A DNA stretch of 64,000 bases. Origin: Heloderma charlesbogerti. Taxonomy: Eukaryota > Chordata > Lepidosauria > Squamata > Helodermatidae. Shown here in pieces: positions 42,531 to 54,955 of the stretch. The notes under the pieces are model-generated. The model saw only the letters and a program-made list of their open reading frames with translations. It searched no databases and was not told the DNA's origin. The stretch covers positions 1-64,000 of the forward strand of contig JANEZZ010001635.1 of NCBI GenBank assembly GCA_026122225.1, read 5' to 3'. Each line of letters begins with the position of its first letter. The stretch's first letter is position 1. The position numbers were made by a program, and so were the translations under genes.

Positions 42531-43247
42531 AATGTAGTGGCAGCCCAACTTTGAAACACTCTTCCAAAGATATACAATGGGTACCAACATTTTCTTTTTG
42601 GTGCCAAATTAAAACTTCTCTTTCTGCTCAAGTATTTAAACATTTTAATAATTTAGAATTTTACCATTTTGAATTTAATTAATTTATAAGGGAGCAATCC
42701 TATGGCAGCTAGTCAGGGGCTAGACAGCCATAGGATAGGTCAATTCCCTGAGAACTGACCTTTATCTCCTCCCACGCTGCCTTGTAGGCAGTGTGGATCA
42801 GCCTCATGCTCGGAAGAGGACAGTGGAGCGGCAAAAACGGGGCATTCCTGGGGGCGTGCTGGGGCAGGGAAGTCAGAAATCTGGTATGACACATCCAACG
42901 TTGTATCTGGCCTCTGCTTCTCCCACTCTGACTCCTGCGGCTAGACAGCTGAAACCAGCTGTCTAGCTGCAAATACAGGGCAGCTGAAGTGCGGAGGGGA
43001 CAATCCCCTCGGCGTTTCTCCTTCCCTGCACTGGATAGGTGGTCGTCTCTGAGTTATGAGGCAGCCGCCTATCCCGGTAGGAATGCTCCTTCCACTGAGT
43101 CAACTGTTGTGGTTTTGTTTGGTCTTGCTGGTTGAAGAGTTGCTGTTGTGCAATTGTACGGTTTTCATATTGGATTGGTTGGTTGATTTTTAATGTTGTG
43201 TACACTGCTGGGTTCCCTTCTGGATGAAGGACAGTTTATAAATTTTG
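42531..43247. other. Unassigned DNA
   Basis: Contains the pair CTAGACAGCCATAGGATAG / GCTAGACAGCTGAAACCAGC (42720, 42940), which hints at another foldback repeat. No gene. Confidence 0.4.
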
Positions 43248-43255
43248 GAAATGAA

Positions 43256-44245
43256 TAGGGATGGCGGAGAACTCCGCCACGGTTTTCAGTGAGGCTGAAT
43301 GCCAGTGAGGCCGAATGCCCCCAAAATCTGTGGCGGAATAGCCTGCCCCCCCACCCCCCACAGATTCCCCCCCCGGGATGAAGCTTACCTGCGGTGGATG
43401 TTCTGGCGGCGGTGGCTCCAGCGGTGGCTCCGGCGGCGGAAACAGCTGGTCTTTCGACCGGCTGCCGCGGCTGCCATTTGCATCCTGGTCTTTGCCATGA
43501 TAGGCTATTTACGTAGCCTATCACGGCAAGCCAAGCAAAAAAAAAAACAGCATACACAAATGGCGGTGGCTATGGCGGCTGCCATTTGCGTTCCCTATGT
43601 TTCGCCGTTTTAGCCTACATAAATATTGACATAGGCTATTACAGCGGGAAAAAAAGGGAACGCAAATAGCGTGGTGGGCACTATTTGCGTTCCCTTTTTT
43701 ATTTTATTTTTTGCCGTAATAGCTTACGTAAATATTTATGCAGGCTAAAATGGTGGGTGAAAAAGGAACGCAAATAGCGCCCACTATGCTATTTGCATTC
43801 CCCTTTTTTTCCGCCGTAATAGCCTACGTCAATATTTACGTAGGCTAAAATGGAGAAAAATAGGGAACGCAAGTGGCAGCCGCCGTAGCGGCGTAGCCTC
43901 CGCCATTTGCATATGGTGTTGTTGTTCTTTTTGCTTGGCTTGCCGTGATAGGCTACGTAAATACTTACGTAGCCTATCATGGCAGCCTGGCTGGATGCAA
44001 ATGGCGGCCGCTATGGCGGCCACCATTTGCGTCCACACCAGCCAGTCCGCGGCCGGAACTCCGGCTGCGGACGGCCCTGGCCGGCTGCTCTGCGGAGCCA
44101 CCACGGAGTGGAGCCAGCCGGGCAGGATTCCAGGGGGGAGGACCAGATCGCCTCCCCCCCCGTCGAGGATTCCGGGGGGAGGGACAGAGCGCTTCCCCCC
44201 CACCACGAATCACATCTGCAAAAAGGTGACTTTCATACATCCCTA
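43256..44245 (-). mobile_element. Family 1 hairpin-chain element (copy J)
   Basis: Perfect 8-bp target duplication GAAATGAA (43248-43255 and 44246-44253). Left end TAGGGATGGCGGAGAACTCC, right end CTTTCATACATCCCTA. A short alpha (43494-43528), then a long chain in which alpha is a variant (GTAATAGCCTACGTAAA, for example 43812-43852) and beta carries GCAAATAGC instead of GCAAATGGC at 43656 and 43763. A full alpha (43940-43985) and beta (43992-44034) close the chain. The donor-like site at the left is CTTACCTGCGG; at the right it is reduced to AAAAGGTGACTTT by a 4-base loss. Confidence 0.92.
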
Positions 44246-44253
44246 GAAATGAA

Positions 44254-45034
44254 TCAATACATTAAAGCTTTTCACAAGCATTATCGCACCATCATACTTG
44301 CTTTATCTCCATACTGCTGCTGGAAAGTTGGGGCAGAGACAATCATGTTTTGCTTGGCATGAGCTTCAGTCAGCTGCACTGGTTATCACACAGTGATGAG
44401 TTCCTGGCAAATCAACTGAAGCAGTAATACCCTCTTCAGCTGGTGTTTCATGTAAAGGGAGCACTTCATATTTCCAAAGGGACCATCCATACGGTTCATC
44501 GCACATCCAGGGGTGGGGAAAGCAGGAGCAAAGTTGGGACAATGAACGCCTTTTGAATAAGTTGAAATGGGTGACGGGTTTCCTAATTAAGTGGTATAAT
44601 TTGTGACAGCTATATCTGGACTTTCCCCCTCCAATTATTTAGAGCATCGCTGCAGTCCTTGTCTAGCTTATGGCTCACCTCCCTATGAATTTAATTAGAC
44701 TGTCTCCTGCAGACAACAAATCAAGCAGATGATCCCAGGAAAAGAGCAAAAGATGAATTATAGGGGAAAGCAAAGCCAGCTTTCAGAGAGGAAAACCCAA
44801 GCATCAGGCACGTTAATTGAGACAAATACGAACAGAGGCAACATCAAGCATCTTCAGTAGACAAGAATGTTCAGGTAAGAGTGCCAAAAGCATCCCATAT
44901 GTACCTTTCTTAACCAGGCTATTGACAAGTGCATACTAAAGGCACTCCTCACAATTGCTGAGGGTGGGGGGTTTGGGAACTGCCAGAAAATTTTTCATGC
45001 AGAGGAGGTGCAAAAGCTTCCTTTATCTAAACAA
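44254..45034. other. Unassigned DNA
   Basis: No gene or repeat recognised. Confidence 0.4.
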
Positions 45035-45240
45035 CAACAACAACTTTTGACTGTTCAAAGTGCTTTACATACATTATCTTCTTGTGGTCATTACAACAAC
45101 CTTGGAAGGTAGGTTGTTGTTGTTGTCATCGTTATTCCCATATTACAGATGGTGGGCTGAGGAAGAATGGCTTGCATAAGGCCACCTGATGAGTTCATGG
45201 CAAAGATGAGATTTGAACAGGGAACAAACTACCTGATGTT
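45035..45240 (-). mobile_element. MIR-like core SINE
   Basis: CAAAGTGCTTTACATACATT, CATTACAACAACCTTGG, GTAGGTTGTTGTTGTTG, CCCATATTACAGATGG and TGAGATTTGAACAGGGAAC follow the order of a reversed MIR-type element down to its tRNA-like head. Confidence 0.65.
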
Positions 45241-45463
45241 GCAGAGTAAGTTTGGGCCTACTACACTTACGGCAGAAATGACCTCTTTAAAGCTTTAAAG
45301 TAAAGCTTTAAATAGGACCTTTGCTTTAGACAATCAGGCATCTTCTGGTTACAGCTAAAGCAGGCAGAAGCGAAACCAAAAGCTGCATGGAGTAGACGGC
45401 ACAGGAAGAGAGAAAAACACACACATCACAGCACCTGGCTTCTACATGCATAAACTATTTAAG

Positions 45464-45549
45464 CTCCAATCCTATGATCACTTACATTTGGAGAAAGTCA
45501 CACTGAACTCAATGGAACTTACTTCTGGGTAGACATGCATAGGATTGTG
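45464..45549. repeat. Foldback repeat of the AATCCTATGCA type
   Basis: CTCCAATCCTATGATCACTT on the left and AGACATGCATAGGATTGTG on the right, with CAATGGAACTTACTTCTGGG in between. Confidence 0.7.
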
Positions 45550-45678
45550 CTGTTAGTGGCTTTTTGACCATTGCCCTTATCTCAGGACAATGGGATTTTT
45601 GCTAATGGCTGTTGCGTATTCCAACACCTTAAAAGTTGATTTCTTAGGGCCAAACATGTTATGCTGGAGCTCCCTTTT

Positions 45679-45704
45679 TATATATATATATATATATATA
45701 TATA
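45679..45704. repeat. (TA)n microsatellite
   Basis: Thirteen TA units. Confidence 0.95.
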
Positions 45705-46983
45705 AACACAGCTGCAAGGGGGCGGGCTGTCTATCCTTCCCCGTCTCCCATATCCTATCCAAACCAGGGGCTCTCCTGGCTCTGTTAGCAAGAGAAAGTT
45801 ATGTCAGATGCTCCCCAAAAGAGAGAGCTCCAGCGTAATGTGCAATTTGGCCCTTAACCACTATGCTACACCATAGGATGGATTAAACGTGCAAAACATC
45901 CTTTTATAAGGTCCTGAAAACTACCACAGGATTTCAGGCTCACCTCACATGAAAGGGGCAACAGGAGCTGTTGAAACTGTAGGGTAGGAGTGGGCAGCCT
46001 ACGGCCATCAACCTAATTCCAAAAGCCCTCTGCACATGACCAGCTGATTCCTCTGGCAAGAGTGATCTGTCCCTCCCCTAGCAGCCCTTTGGGCAGAAAG
46101 AAAGAGGGAGAGAGAGGAGGAGGAGGAGGCAGAAAGAGAGAGAGAGAGAAGAGGCAGTTCCACCCCCACTTCATTAGGCCCCACCCATTGCTGTCATGTT
46201 AGATTTCCCCCTGATAGATTTCCCCCTGAGGGAATGCAGCTCTTGGCCAAAAAAGGGGGTTCTCATCACTGCTGTAGAGGTTTTTAAACAAGACCAACAT
46301 TTTCTGTATTTCTCTATAGCAGCAATTCTCAGACTTTGTGCTCTTTCTTCCTCCTTGCTACATGAAACAGGTTGCCAGCCTGTGCAAGCTGGGCCATGGG
46401 ATATAGCCTCAGTGGCTATATTAGGCTTACCAGTTGGTGATCCAACTAATCAAAAGAAAGGGAGAGAGCATTTCTATACCAGGCTAAAATCCCACACCCT
46501 TAGCAGGGCTTCTGCTTCTGGATTCCTTGCGGGATTAAGATCAGCTCCTTTTTACGTGGTTTCATCCATTTTTTTTTCTTTCTGGGCAAGTTCTATAAGT
46601 TTTGTTATACAGCCACTAGATGGCGCTGCAATATAGCATGATTCCAGAATTTCACCAGAAAGTTATTGTGCTTTGAATTCTCTTCTCACATTTTCCCCTA
46701 GCGAATTAAGCTGCTATAATGGCCAGAAGGGGTGGGAGGGGCCCATGAGGTTGACAATGTCATGTAAAGGGCCTGCAAAAAAACCATGAATGACCAATTA
46801 CAAGTGCACAATAAAAGCCTCAGCTAGAAATGCTCCGAGATAGAGAATCTCTTCTTGTGCCTTTAACAGCAGTTTGAGATGGATAAATGACTGGCTGAAG
46901 TTCTTCGCTGCAACTCAAATGGAGGAGCCTTGGGACACCTTAACACCTCACAGATATATTGCAGCATGGACTTTCATGGATTG
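45705..46983. other. Unassigned DNA
   Basis: A (GA)n run at 46130-46150 and an A/G-rich block at 46096-46153. TAGGAGTGGGCAGCCTACGG (45984) could be an orphan hAT end. ATGTCATGTAAAGGGCCTGC near 46759 recalls part of the 9698-10080 repeat. No gene. Confidence 0.4.
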
Positions 46984-47107
46984 GTCCAGCCATCCCCCAT
47001 TTGGTCTCCAGATGTGTTGGACTACAACTCCCATCATGTCATGCTGCCTGGAGATGATGGGAGCTGAAGTCTAACACTCCTGGAGACCACCAAGCTGGGG
47101 AAAGCTG
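46984..47107. repeat. Foldback element (CCTTCCCCAACCTG type)
   Basis: GGTCTCCAGATGTGTTGGAC and CTAACACTCCTGGAGACC are inverted arms; GACTACAACTCCCATCATG faces GATGATGGGAGCTGAAGTC. Confidence 0.75.
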
Positions 47108-49754
47108 AACCAGATCTTCCTTCATCAGGTGCATGAATTAGGCTTTTAGTCCATCTAGGTTTCCTTTATGTTAGTCTTTTCAGGGCCTTAGTGTTTTTGT
47201 TACCACACCCCACAGGTAAAGCAAGCAATCCCTCTGCTATGACCACCGGCTGATCATGTCTGTCCATCAAGTCCTGTTAAAGGGGGTTGATTCAAAAAGC
47301 TGCTGGCCCATGTGACCAGATGCTAAGGAGGACAGGACAGCTGTATTGATTACACTGGTGCAGTGGGGACATTCAACTGGTGCAGCTTTTCTTACCTTTG
47401 CATGACAAGCTGCACTGTTCAGCACTTTCCTTTTCTATAAATACAGCCAGTTGCATGAGCTCCCTGGGCTGGGCTTCTCTTCTTCTGCTGCCCCCTCAGA
47501 AGCCCAGGCTTCTCACCCCATCAGCAGTGGCCTGAGAGATTCCAGCTAGAGCAATCTCCACATCACATGTCCAGGAGCTACTGAAAGACCTCTTTGCCTG
47601 GAGCGGGAAGCGGCAAAGGAGAAGCCAGGGGTTGTGATACTTACCAGTGCCCGAAAAGGCCACCAACAGCCTGAGACAACTGTAATTGTTTTTGTCTCTG
47701 GTAACAGGGTGGGGGCTGAGTTGTAAACTGTCTTGAATGCTTTGGCAGAACAGCACTGTACAAATGCACTCAACACATAAATAGACTGTTACATGCACAG
47801 GAGCAGGGCTGGCCTTAAGGGTGGGTGAGCTGGGTGGTTGCTTGGGGTGCTGAGCTGAGGGGGGCACCGAGCTGAGCTCAGTGGCTGTATTTTTTTAATT
47901 TACTGTTTGCAGTGAGCTAAGGTGGGAAAAAGCAAGTGTCTGTAACCTTTATTTCAAGGTCGTTTGGGTACTAACTACAAAAATGAGCATCCTTCAATTA
48001 GCTTTCAAGTATGTTTCTTTTTCAGTTTCCACTTTGATGTCATTTGTGCTAGGTAAAAATCAGAACACACCTTTACTTCAGGGCAACGTTACTGAGCACG
48101 TAGCACTTCGAACATTGTAAACACTATAAGGACTATATAATAATAATAAAATTAAGCTGTAAGCTGTAAGAGGTCAGCTGGATATGTTTGTTTATTTATA
48201 CCTTTTCTTTATCATTTTTAAAGATAACATAATGGATAGTCAAAAATAAAGAATGCTTACCAAAAGATGGGAACTGCCACAAAACAAAATTATTGTAAGT
48301 AAAACCTGTGATAGCTAAGCTGTGTTGCCTAGTGCACTGCCACTGCTCGGAACGTGGCTTTTCAAACTTTGGTTGTGCAAACTGTAACACAGTGGCTGAG
48401 AGATCAAGGTTTGAGCAATGTCATTCTCAGTGGACATCACAACTGCACCAGGGTGCTATTTATCCTGGGGCCAGCCCTCTACAGGAGCATCATTAGGGTG
48501 GCCACATGTCCTACTTTTCAGAGGACAGCCCTCCATTTGAAGGGCCATCAGATGGCAGCCATCCTTTTGGAGGGCTGTTCCTTCCATCCAAGTCCAGATT
48601 CAAGATAAAAAAAAGCCCTAAGAAAGGAGAGCCAGCAGGGACCCTGAAATTGCCCATCCACACACAGCAGACTGAGCAGGCATTGAGGTCACCATCTGAC
48701 AGTCTTTCCAGCTATGGTGAGAAGTATTGTATTTCTGTTTAAATTATACTAGTGATTTCTAAATTAGCATTTATACACCTAAATTAACATATGAAAATCT
48801 GTGTCCTCTTTATGGCTGATGCCTTGCTGTCTGTGCGTCTGGTCATCCTGAGCCAAATAGAAGCTCCACTGTCTTATAATAGCAAGGATCTTGCAGCTTG
48901 TAGCTGATATTGACCAAAATGGGTGCTATAGAAGTTTAAAAACAAGAACAGCAAGAATTTCAGGGAGGGTTGGGGGGGTCCATGTTTTTCCAAAGAGCTG
49001 CACTGCAGTAGATCTTGGCTTTGGAAACCCTGCACAGGCGATCTTACAGCTTCTGAACATCCTGCATTAGGTAACCCGCATGTGTTCTTTTTAAGAGACA
49101 GCAAGTTTTTGCTAGCTTTTGCATTCCCTCCAGCTGGGTGACAAAGGCAGGGATGGTATTGTCAGATGTAGAAGAAAAGGGAGAACAAAGCCAAGGCAGT
49201 GCAAAAGCACAGCTGAACGAAAGAGGTGTTGGACTAGAGTCAGATGTCTACAATTCAAACTGAGGGAAGAGAGAAAGAGCAGGTGAACAAGGGGAAAAAT
49301 TATTTGGTAGTGGAACAGGGAAACAGCCAGTTTAGCACTTGAATGGAGCTGCCATCTAGGGTCAGCGTAGTTGGGCACCTGCCAAGGGCCCACTGACAAG
49401 AACTCCCTGGAGTCGCTCCTCTTCTTCTCCACTGCAATCTGCTTCTTCACTGGCCACATGCTCTGGCCCAGACAATGGCGGGGGTGAGAAGGGGAAGCAG
49501 TAGGCACCATGGCCTCCTTGCTGCCTGGCTCACTGCCTGCCAAGCAAAAAAAGTGGTAGCAAAGACGAGAAAGAGGATGAGGAGCAACAGCAGCTGGTGA
49601 CAATGGCGGTGAGAAGGCAGACTCACTGCGGGAGGGGCTGCACTGAGGCTGCCTTTCCCAAGGGCCCTCAAAAGCCTGGAGCCAGCACTGCACTTGAATT
49701 GCACCTCTCATCCTACCGCCCTAAGTCTGGTGCTGTAGCTGGTTAGGCCTCACT
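47108..49754. other. Unassigned DNA
   Basis: No gene. A Ser/Pro-rich frame on the minus strand at 49112-49711 has no family character. Confidence 0.4.
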
Positions 49755-49895
49755 ATCTACAGTTGGAAAGGGTGGCTTCTTGTCCTGCTTGTGGGCTTGC
49801 CAGAGGCATCTGGTTGGCCATGTGGGAACAGGATGCTGGCTTACCTAGGGCTTTCTTCTGACCCAGCAGGGCGCTCTTCATGTGTTCTTAACAGG
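49755..49895 (+). mobile_element. CR1 LINE 3' end fragment
   Basis: TCCTGCTTGTGGGCTTGCC, AGAGGCATCTGGTTGGCC, GAACAGGATGCTGGCTTACC and GCGCTCTTCATGTGTTCTTA, as in 23330-23665. Confidence 0.7.
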
Positions 49896-51148
49896 TGTCC
49901 CTCCCATCTCCCTGGCAGGACATCCCTCTGACAGGCAGACATTCAGTGGACGAGGGCTATGCTCATGGCTGCTTCTCCATGCAGGGAAAAAGCTAAACCT
50001 GTGGAACCTGTCAGGCTGCTGTTAAAGGAACTGCCGGGGAGGGAAGCAACAGCCCTGGCCTCTGTTGATCCTCCTTCCCTTCTTGAGATGCTGGCTTTGC
50101 AGCTGACTCGCTCTTTGCTTTTCACAACAGCTGTTGGACAAGCAGAAGTGTAGCAAGGGAAGCTTTCCCAATAATTTTATTCTCCCTGGCAGGACAAGCT
50201 TAAATGGCTTGATGCCGGGCTTCCCTGAGAGACTTTGCTGCCTGGGGGGAGGGAAAAGATGGCGCCCCCTCCCCACATGCAGAAGCTGGCTGGACTGCCA
50301 GTCGACTCTCCCTTCAAGACTGCTGATGGGATGGCATGATGGTATCCTCCGCCACACCAGAAGGCAGAAGGCCAGTTTGGGGAAGCAAGACAAGTACACA
50401 TAACACTGTCCTCCAATGGTCAGGGAGGCTCAGTGGAACAGCCAGCAGGCTCCAATGGCTGCTCTTCACCCGCTGCTGCGTGAGGGGCTCGCCTTGCTCC
50501 GCCTCCCGGTCAGGCTGGCCACAGCTCCATGTTGTTGTGTCAGGTTGCTGTCAAAGGCACTGGGTCAGAGGCAGTTGAAAAACAAACTTGCGATTCGCTC
50601 CCCTTTCCCCCACTACTGTGGCATCCAGTTATTCTTCTAGTGCTGCATAATAGGCTGCAACACCCAAATCGCCAGGTCCTGATCTTCTGCCTCCTCACAG
50701 CCCCTTTAGCGGTGGCCCTAGCTGACCCACATGCCGGGTTTGGTTCTCTGGCTCGGCTTCTTTCCTCACAGGAGGGCTGCTCCCCACCCCCACCCCCACC
50801 CCCCCAGTTGGACCATCTGAATATATTCTTACCAATTTCAGAATCTGAGGGGGCTCTCCTGCATTTGGGGTACGGCAGGGGGAGGCAGATCTGTTTTTTC
50901 TCCATCGCCTCAAACACCCATTTCTCTCTCTAACTCTCTCCTGCTGGCTTCATTTCCATTTGTCAGAACACATCAAATCTACACTCAGCTGGAAACATAA
51001 TTGTGTTGTTTTTCTCTCCCCATCTCTTTATTAACAGTAAAATGTGTGTTGTTGTTTCTATCAATAATGCATTTCTTGTCAGTTCTACCAGGTGCTCTGC
51101 CTGTTGCGGGGGGGGGGGGATCTGACTTCAATATTGGCCCAATAGACC
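49896..51148. other. Unassigned DNA
   Basis: A C-run at 50788-50808 and a G-run at 51108-51119. No gene or named repeat. Confidence 0.4.
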
Positions 51149-51267
51149 AGCCTTCCCCTACCTGGTGCCTTCCAGATGTTCTCAGTGCCCATCAGCCCCA
51201 GGCAGCATGACCAATGGTCAGAAATACTGGGAGTTGTAGTCCAAAACATCAGCTTGGGGAAGGCTGC
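51149..51267. repeat. Foldback element (CCTTCCCCAACCTG type)
   Basis: CAGCCTTCCCCTACCTGGTG on the left; TAGTCCAAAACATCAGC and TTGGGGAAGGCTG on the right. Confidence 0.75.
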
Positions 51268-51889
51268 AACAGACTGTGAGAATGCTAGGACACCCAGAGA
51301 GTACAGAGAGATTTCAGAATGTGGTCATGGATGTCGAACTCACCTTTCAGAGAATCTCAGCTAGGGATGCATAAGTATCCTTCTGCTCAGCCTGAAAGGG
51401 GTCCGGCCTTTGCCAGCATTCCAACTGAAGACTTGCAAAGGCTTGAGGATGCCTGCAAAATTATCATGGACCAGGACCCTGAACTGTCATCCTCAGAGGA
51501 TTCTGACCCCTTGTCCTTAGAGGAAGAGGCTCCAGAGTTAATGGTTCAGAGAGAAGAGTCGGCTTTGGAGAGGTGTCATGACACTTCCACCTCCCCGGGA
51601 CCCAGTTCTCCAGAAAGACTGCAAGAGCCAAGGAGGTTGCATTGCTGTCCTCAGACTCTGAAGACTCAGGCCATGAGGGCACTCGCATGCCACAGCCACT
51701 CCCACATCATCACAACTTGAGATTACTAAAACAGGCCAGTCCTTACCTCTTTAAGAGACAAAGTCAGCATGGAGGCAGGGACAATGACCCTAAATCCAGC
51801 AACACTTCTATTTAAACCTCAGTCTTGCTCTGATCCTGGTTGGAGCAACATACAGCCAACCCTGCCTAGCTTCCAGTCTCATTTGGAGC

Positions 51890-52336
51890 TAGGGATGGAC
51901 GGACTCACCGAAGTCTGTGCTCACCAGGCACTTGAGGGCTTAGAGAGCTGACTGGGAGCATGTATTGCCCACTCCTCCATGTGAGCCGCCATCTTTTATG
52001 CAAGATGGGGCTCTATAGTTTTGCATATTCACTGTTGTGTGCAGCAATGGCTGTAAAGAGCCATTTCCACAACATTAGAGGCCTCTAATGTTGTGGAAAT
52101 GGCCTTTAAGGCTGCCATCGTGCGCAAGAGTAAATATACGAAAATATAGAGGCCCATTTTGTGTAAAAGCTTGAAAGGAGGACAGGCGGCTGCTGGGTAT
52201 GAGTGGGCAGGACCTGTAAGTCCTGGCTGCTCACTCGGGGGGCAGGGGCAGCAGCTCGCTGAGATGGATTTGGGGGGGCGAGCAGGCGGGAGTCTGATGG
52301 GCTCCCAGACCCAGTCGGGCTCCCACGCCATCCCTA
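51890..52336 (-). mobile_element. Family 3 TAGGGATG element (copy T)
   Basis: TAGGGATGGACGGACTCACC to CTCCCACGCCATCCCTA. The right end, inverted, matches the left end of copy U. Flanks TTTGGAGC (51882-51889) and CTTGGAAC (52337-52344) agree at 6 of 8. The core is a 177-bp foldback. No coding sequence. Confidence 0.8.
51993..52169. repeat. 177-bp foldback core of copy T
   Basis: CTTTTATGCAAGATGGGGCT at the left is mirrored by GGCCCATTTTGTGTAAAAG at the right. The inner 42 bp (52061-52102), starting CCATTTCCACAACATTAGAG, are a perfect palindrome centred on GGCC. Confidence 0.9.
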
Positions 52337-52776
52337 CTTGGAACTTTCTGTGGTGTTGAACTCTTTTTGTCTTGCTTCTTGAGAAACCTGAACTAACCTG
52401 ACCCCTGTGTCAGATCTGATCCTGGCACCCAAGCCACATCACAGAGCAGTATCAGAACCCATGGCCTAAAATGGTACTAAAGTGCCCAGTGTTGTCTCCC
52501 TCTTCCCATTGTGCCTTGGCATCGAGGAAGGTAGTGGCTGGCATGCCCAGGCCCCAGCAGAACACCCTTTCCCTCTGAGGGCCGTCTGTCTGGTGGAAAT
52601 GATGCCCAGAGCATCAGCTTCCTGATGGAGATTCTGGGGTTCAGAGTCTCAGAATATGGAAGGAAAAGACACTGTGCTGTATACTAAGCCTGACCACCAC
52701 CTCTTCTGCTACCACTTTTCTCTGCCCTTCCCAAATGTTCGCAACACCACTAATCTCAGCTTTCATTTAAAAGAAG

Positions 52777-53014
52777 GGGGGAACTGTGGAGTAGTGGCTA
52801 GAGTGCTGGACTGGGAGTTGGGAGTTCCAGGTTCTAGTCCCCACTCAGCCATGGAAGCTTACTGGGTGACTTTGGGCCAGTCACAGACTCTCAGCCCAAC
52901 CTACCTCACAGGGTTGTTGTTGTGAGGATAAAATGGAGAGGAGGAGGATTATGTATGCCACCTTGGGTTCCTTAAGGAGAAAAAAATGGCAGGATATAAA
53001 TGAAATAAATAAAT
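52777..53014 (+). mobile_element. Sauria-type tRNA-derived SINE
   Basis: Best preserved of the three copies: GGAGTAGTGGCTAGAGTGCT, GGTTCTAGTCCCCACTCAGC, GACTTTGGGCCAGTCAC, GAGGATAAAATGGAGAGG and GGCAGGATATAAATGAAATA, then AATAAATAAAT. Confidence 0.9.
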
Positions 53015-53099
53015 CTGTATAGATTGTGTGGCTGTAAAGATATCCTTGAAAGAGTGCAGATAACAATTGCTGAATTCTCAGAAGTCAGGGGATTCACTG

Positions 53100-53772
53100 C
53101 ATGAGATCTAGACTCAGCTGCCAGTTGTGCTTTGTTCTAGCTGAAGCTGGTTCAGCAGCCGCAGACCTACCCTGTCTAGAGAAAGCTGACCACTACCATG
53201 ACATATACCTTGGTCTCTCATCCAGGTTAGATTACTGCAATGCACTCTACATGGGGCTGTCCTTGAAGATGATTCAGAAACTGAAGCTGCTACAGAATGT
53301 GACACCTAGAACGCTTGAGGGAACTAGACATTCTGATCCTATTACTCTTATTCTGTTTACACTGGCCGCCCGTTAGTTTCTGGCCCCAACTCAAGGTGCT
53401 GGTTTTGGCCTTTAAAGCCCTCAGTGGTTTGGGACAGTGCTATCTGGATGACTGCCTACACTTTTATGAGCCTGCATTAAAATCAGTGTCAGAGGCCCAC
53501 CAGCAAGAGCCGTTAGGCTGCGAGTTCCAGGGAGAGGGCTTTCTCAGTGGTGGCCCACATGTACGGCATCATCACAGCTGGCTTTTTTGTTCTTTAAAAA
53601 AACAACCTTAAGACACATTTATTCTAATCTGCTTTTGGCGCTTAAAAATCATTAGCTGTTCCTGTCTCTGTGCGTGTTTAATGGTAACTGGTATGTTCAT
53701 GTTTCTGTATGTAAACTGCTTTATGAGGACAGTGCCCCCTGCAAGGCGGATTTTAAAAAAAAGAATAAATAA
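53100..53772 (+). mobile_element. CR1/L3-clade LINE fragment
   Basis: Translation gives SRLDYCNALYMGLSLK and KLKLLQNVTPRTLEGTRHSD (53220-53330), then, after a frame change, LKVLVLAFKALSGLGQCYLD (53392-53450). These are the end of the same reverse transcriptase ORF as at 41018. The 3' tail (GTAAACTGCTTTATGAGG, AAAGAATAAATAAG) follows. It lacks everything upstream of the thumb region. Confidence 0.85.
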
Positions 53773-54764
53773 GTTATCAGTGATTGAGAGGGCCTTAGTG
53801 CTCTTCATAACCTTTTGCCAGCCCCCATGACTAACAAAAGCAGGATAGATCATGCAAAACTGGGGGGGGGGGAGCACTTGCCAAATAAATTGGGGGGGGA
53901 GTATGAGAATTTGCATAACTATTTGTCCACTATGTCTACAAACATATGTTTCTATTGCATGTTTCTATTTCGCACTGCCAATATGTGTGTAAATGCAGCC
54001 AACATGCTTGCCACATAAAGTGTGACTCAGTCATTAAGGCAGGGCTGGCTTTACAATGACGCGAGTGAGGTGATTATGTCAGGTGATAGATGTTGAGCGT
54101 CAGGCAGCAAATTAGCTGGGGATTTTAAAAAAATTAATCAGTGTGTGTGTGTGTCCCTAAGGGTATTTCATTTCATTTTATGTATTTAAAGCATTTATAT
54201 CTTGCCTCTGCTAGCCTTCAAGGCAGCTTACAAGTACACTGAAACATTAAAAGCCTTCTCATTAAAACTCTTTCACGTCAGAATAGCCGAGTCACCAGCC
54301 AATTTGGGATGTCACAATCCTATCAAGGCAGCTACAAATGCTGATCATGCTGGTAACTCCTTCTCTAGGCCAAATGTGAGCCTGTCGAACCCCAGTCCAG
54401 TCAAGCCCAGTTCAACCTCAGTCCTGTCAAAAAAATTCTCATTCCCACCAATCAGCTGGTTAGCAGGGAAGGGAAAGCAAGGGGGCTAAAGGGGAACTCC
54501 CTTCCTGCCCCCACACAAATTGTTGTTGTTGTTGTTATTCATTATAGAGCTTTCTCTAAAAAAAAAAAGCTCAAGGCATCTTACAGCAAGTGTTATAACA
54601 TACAGAAAATTTTAACAATTTAAAACAGCTAAAAAACTTTGAAAATGCCAAGGCCCAGTAAAGCAGCTAACATTAAAAGGCCCATCATATGCCATCAAAT
54701 GCCCAGGAGTAGAGGAAAGTCTTAAGCTTTTAAGGGAGGGATCCTTTAAAAAAAGGAAGGGGCC
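53773..54764. other. Unassigned DNA with LINE tail scraps
   Basis: AAAGCATTTATATCTTGCCT...CAAGGCAGCTTACAAG (54187-54236) and TCAAGGCATCTTACAGCAAG (54571) are reversed LINE 3' tails. (GT)n at 54142-54153 and (TTG)n at 54521-54535. No gene. Confidence 0.45.
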
Positions 54765-54955
54765 ATAGCTCAGTGGCAGAGTACATACTTTTCATCCCAG
54801 GTTCAATTCCTGGCATCTCTAGATAGGGCTGGTGAAAGAATCCTAACTGAAACCCTGGAGAGATGCTGCCAGTCAGTGTCAACAATACTGGGCTAGATGG
54901 ACCAGTACTCTGACTCAGTATTAAGCAGTTTTCTCTGCTCCATTGTTCTATGTTA
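54765..54955 (+). mobile_element. tRNA-derived SINE
   Basis: GGCCATAGCTCAGTGGCAGA (A box region), CCAGGTTCAATTCCTGGC (B box), then CCTGGAGAGATGCTGCCAGT, ACTGGGCTAGATGGACCAG and GACTCAGTATTAAGCAG. Same family as the minus copy at 12502-12834. The tRNA part is a SINE head, not a functional tRNA gene: no anticodon arm or acceptor pairing that I can close. Confidence 0.85.

Noticed and set aside
49112..49711. 199-codon minus-strand frame
   Set aside because: Ser/Leu/Pro-rich with no motif; other overlapping frames are equally open in this purine-rich DNA.
51319..51720. 133-codon frame with Ser/Glu/Pro-rich acidic composition after TAGGGATGCATAAG
   Set aside because: Looks like a disordered, PEST-like stretch of a decayed transposon or retroelement gene, but I could not tie it to a family or find ends, so no gene is called.
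54765..54840. tRNA-like A and B boxes as a possible tRNA gene
   Set aside because: They head a SINE body shared with 12502-12834; no closed cloverleaf.
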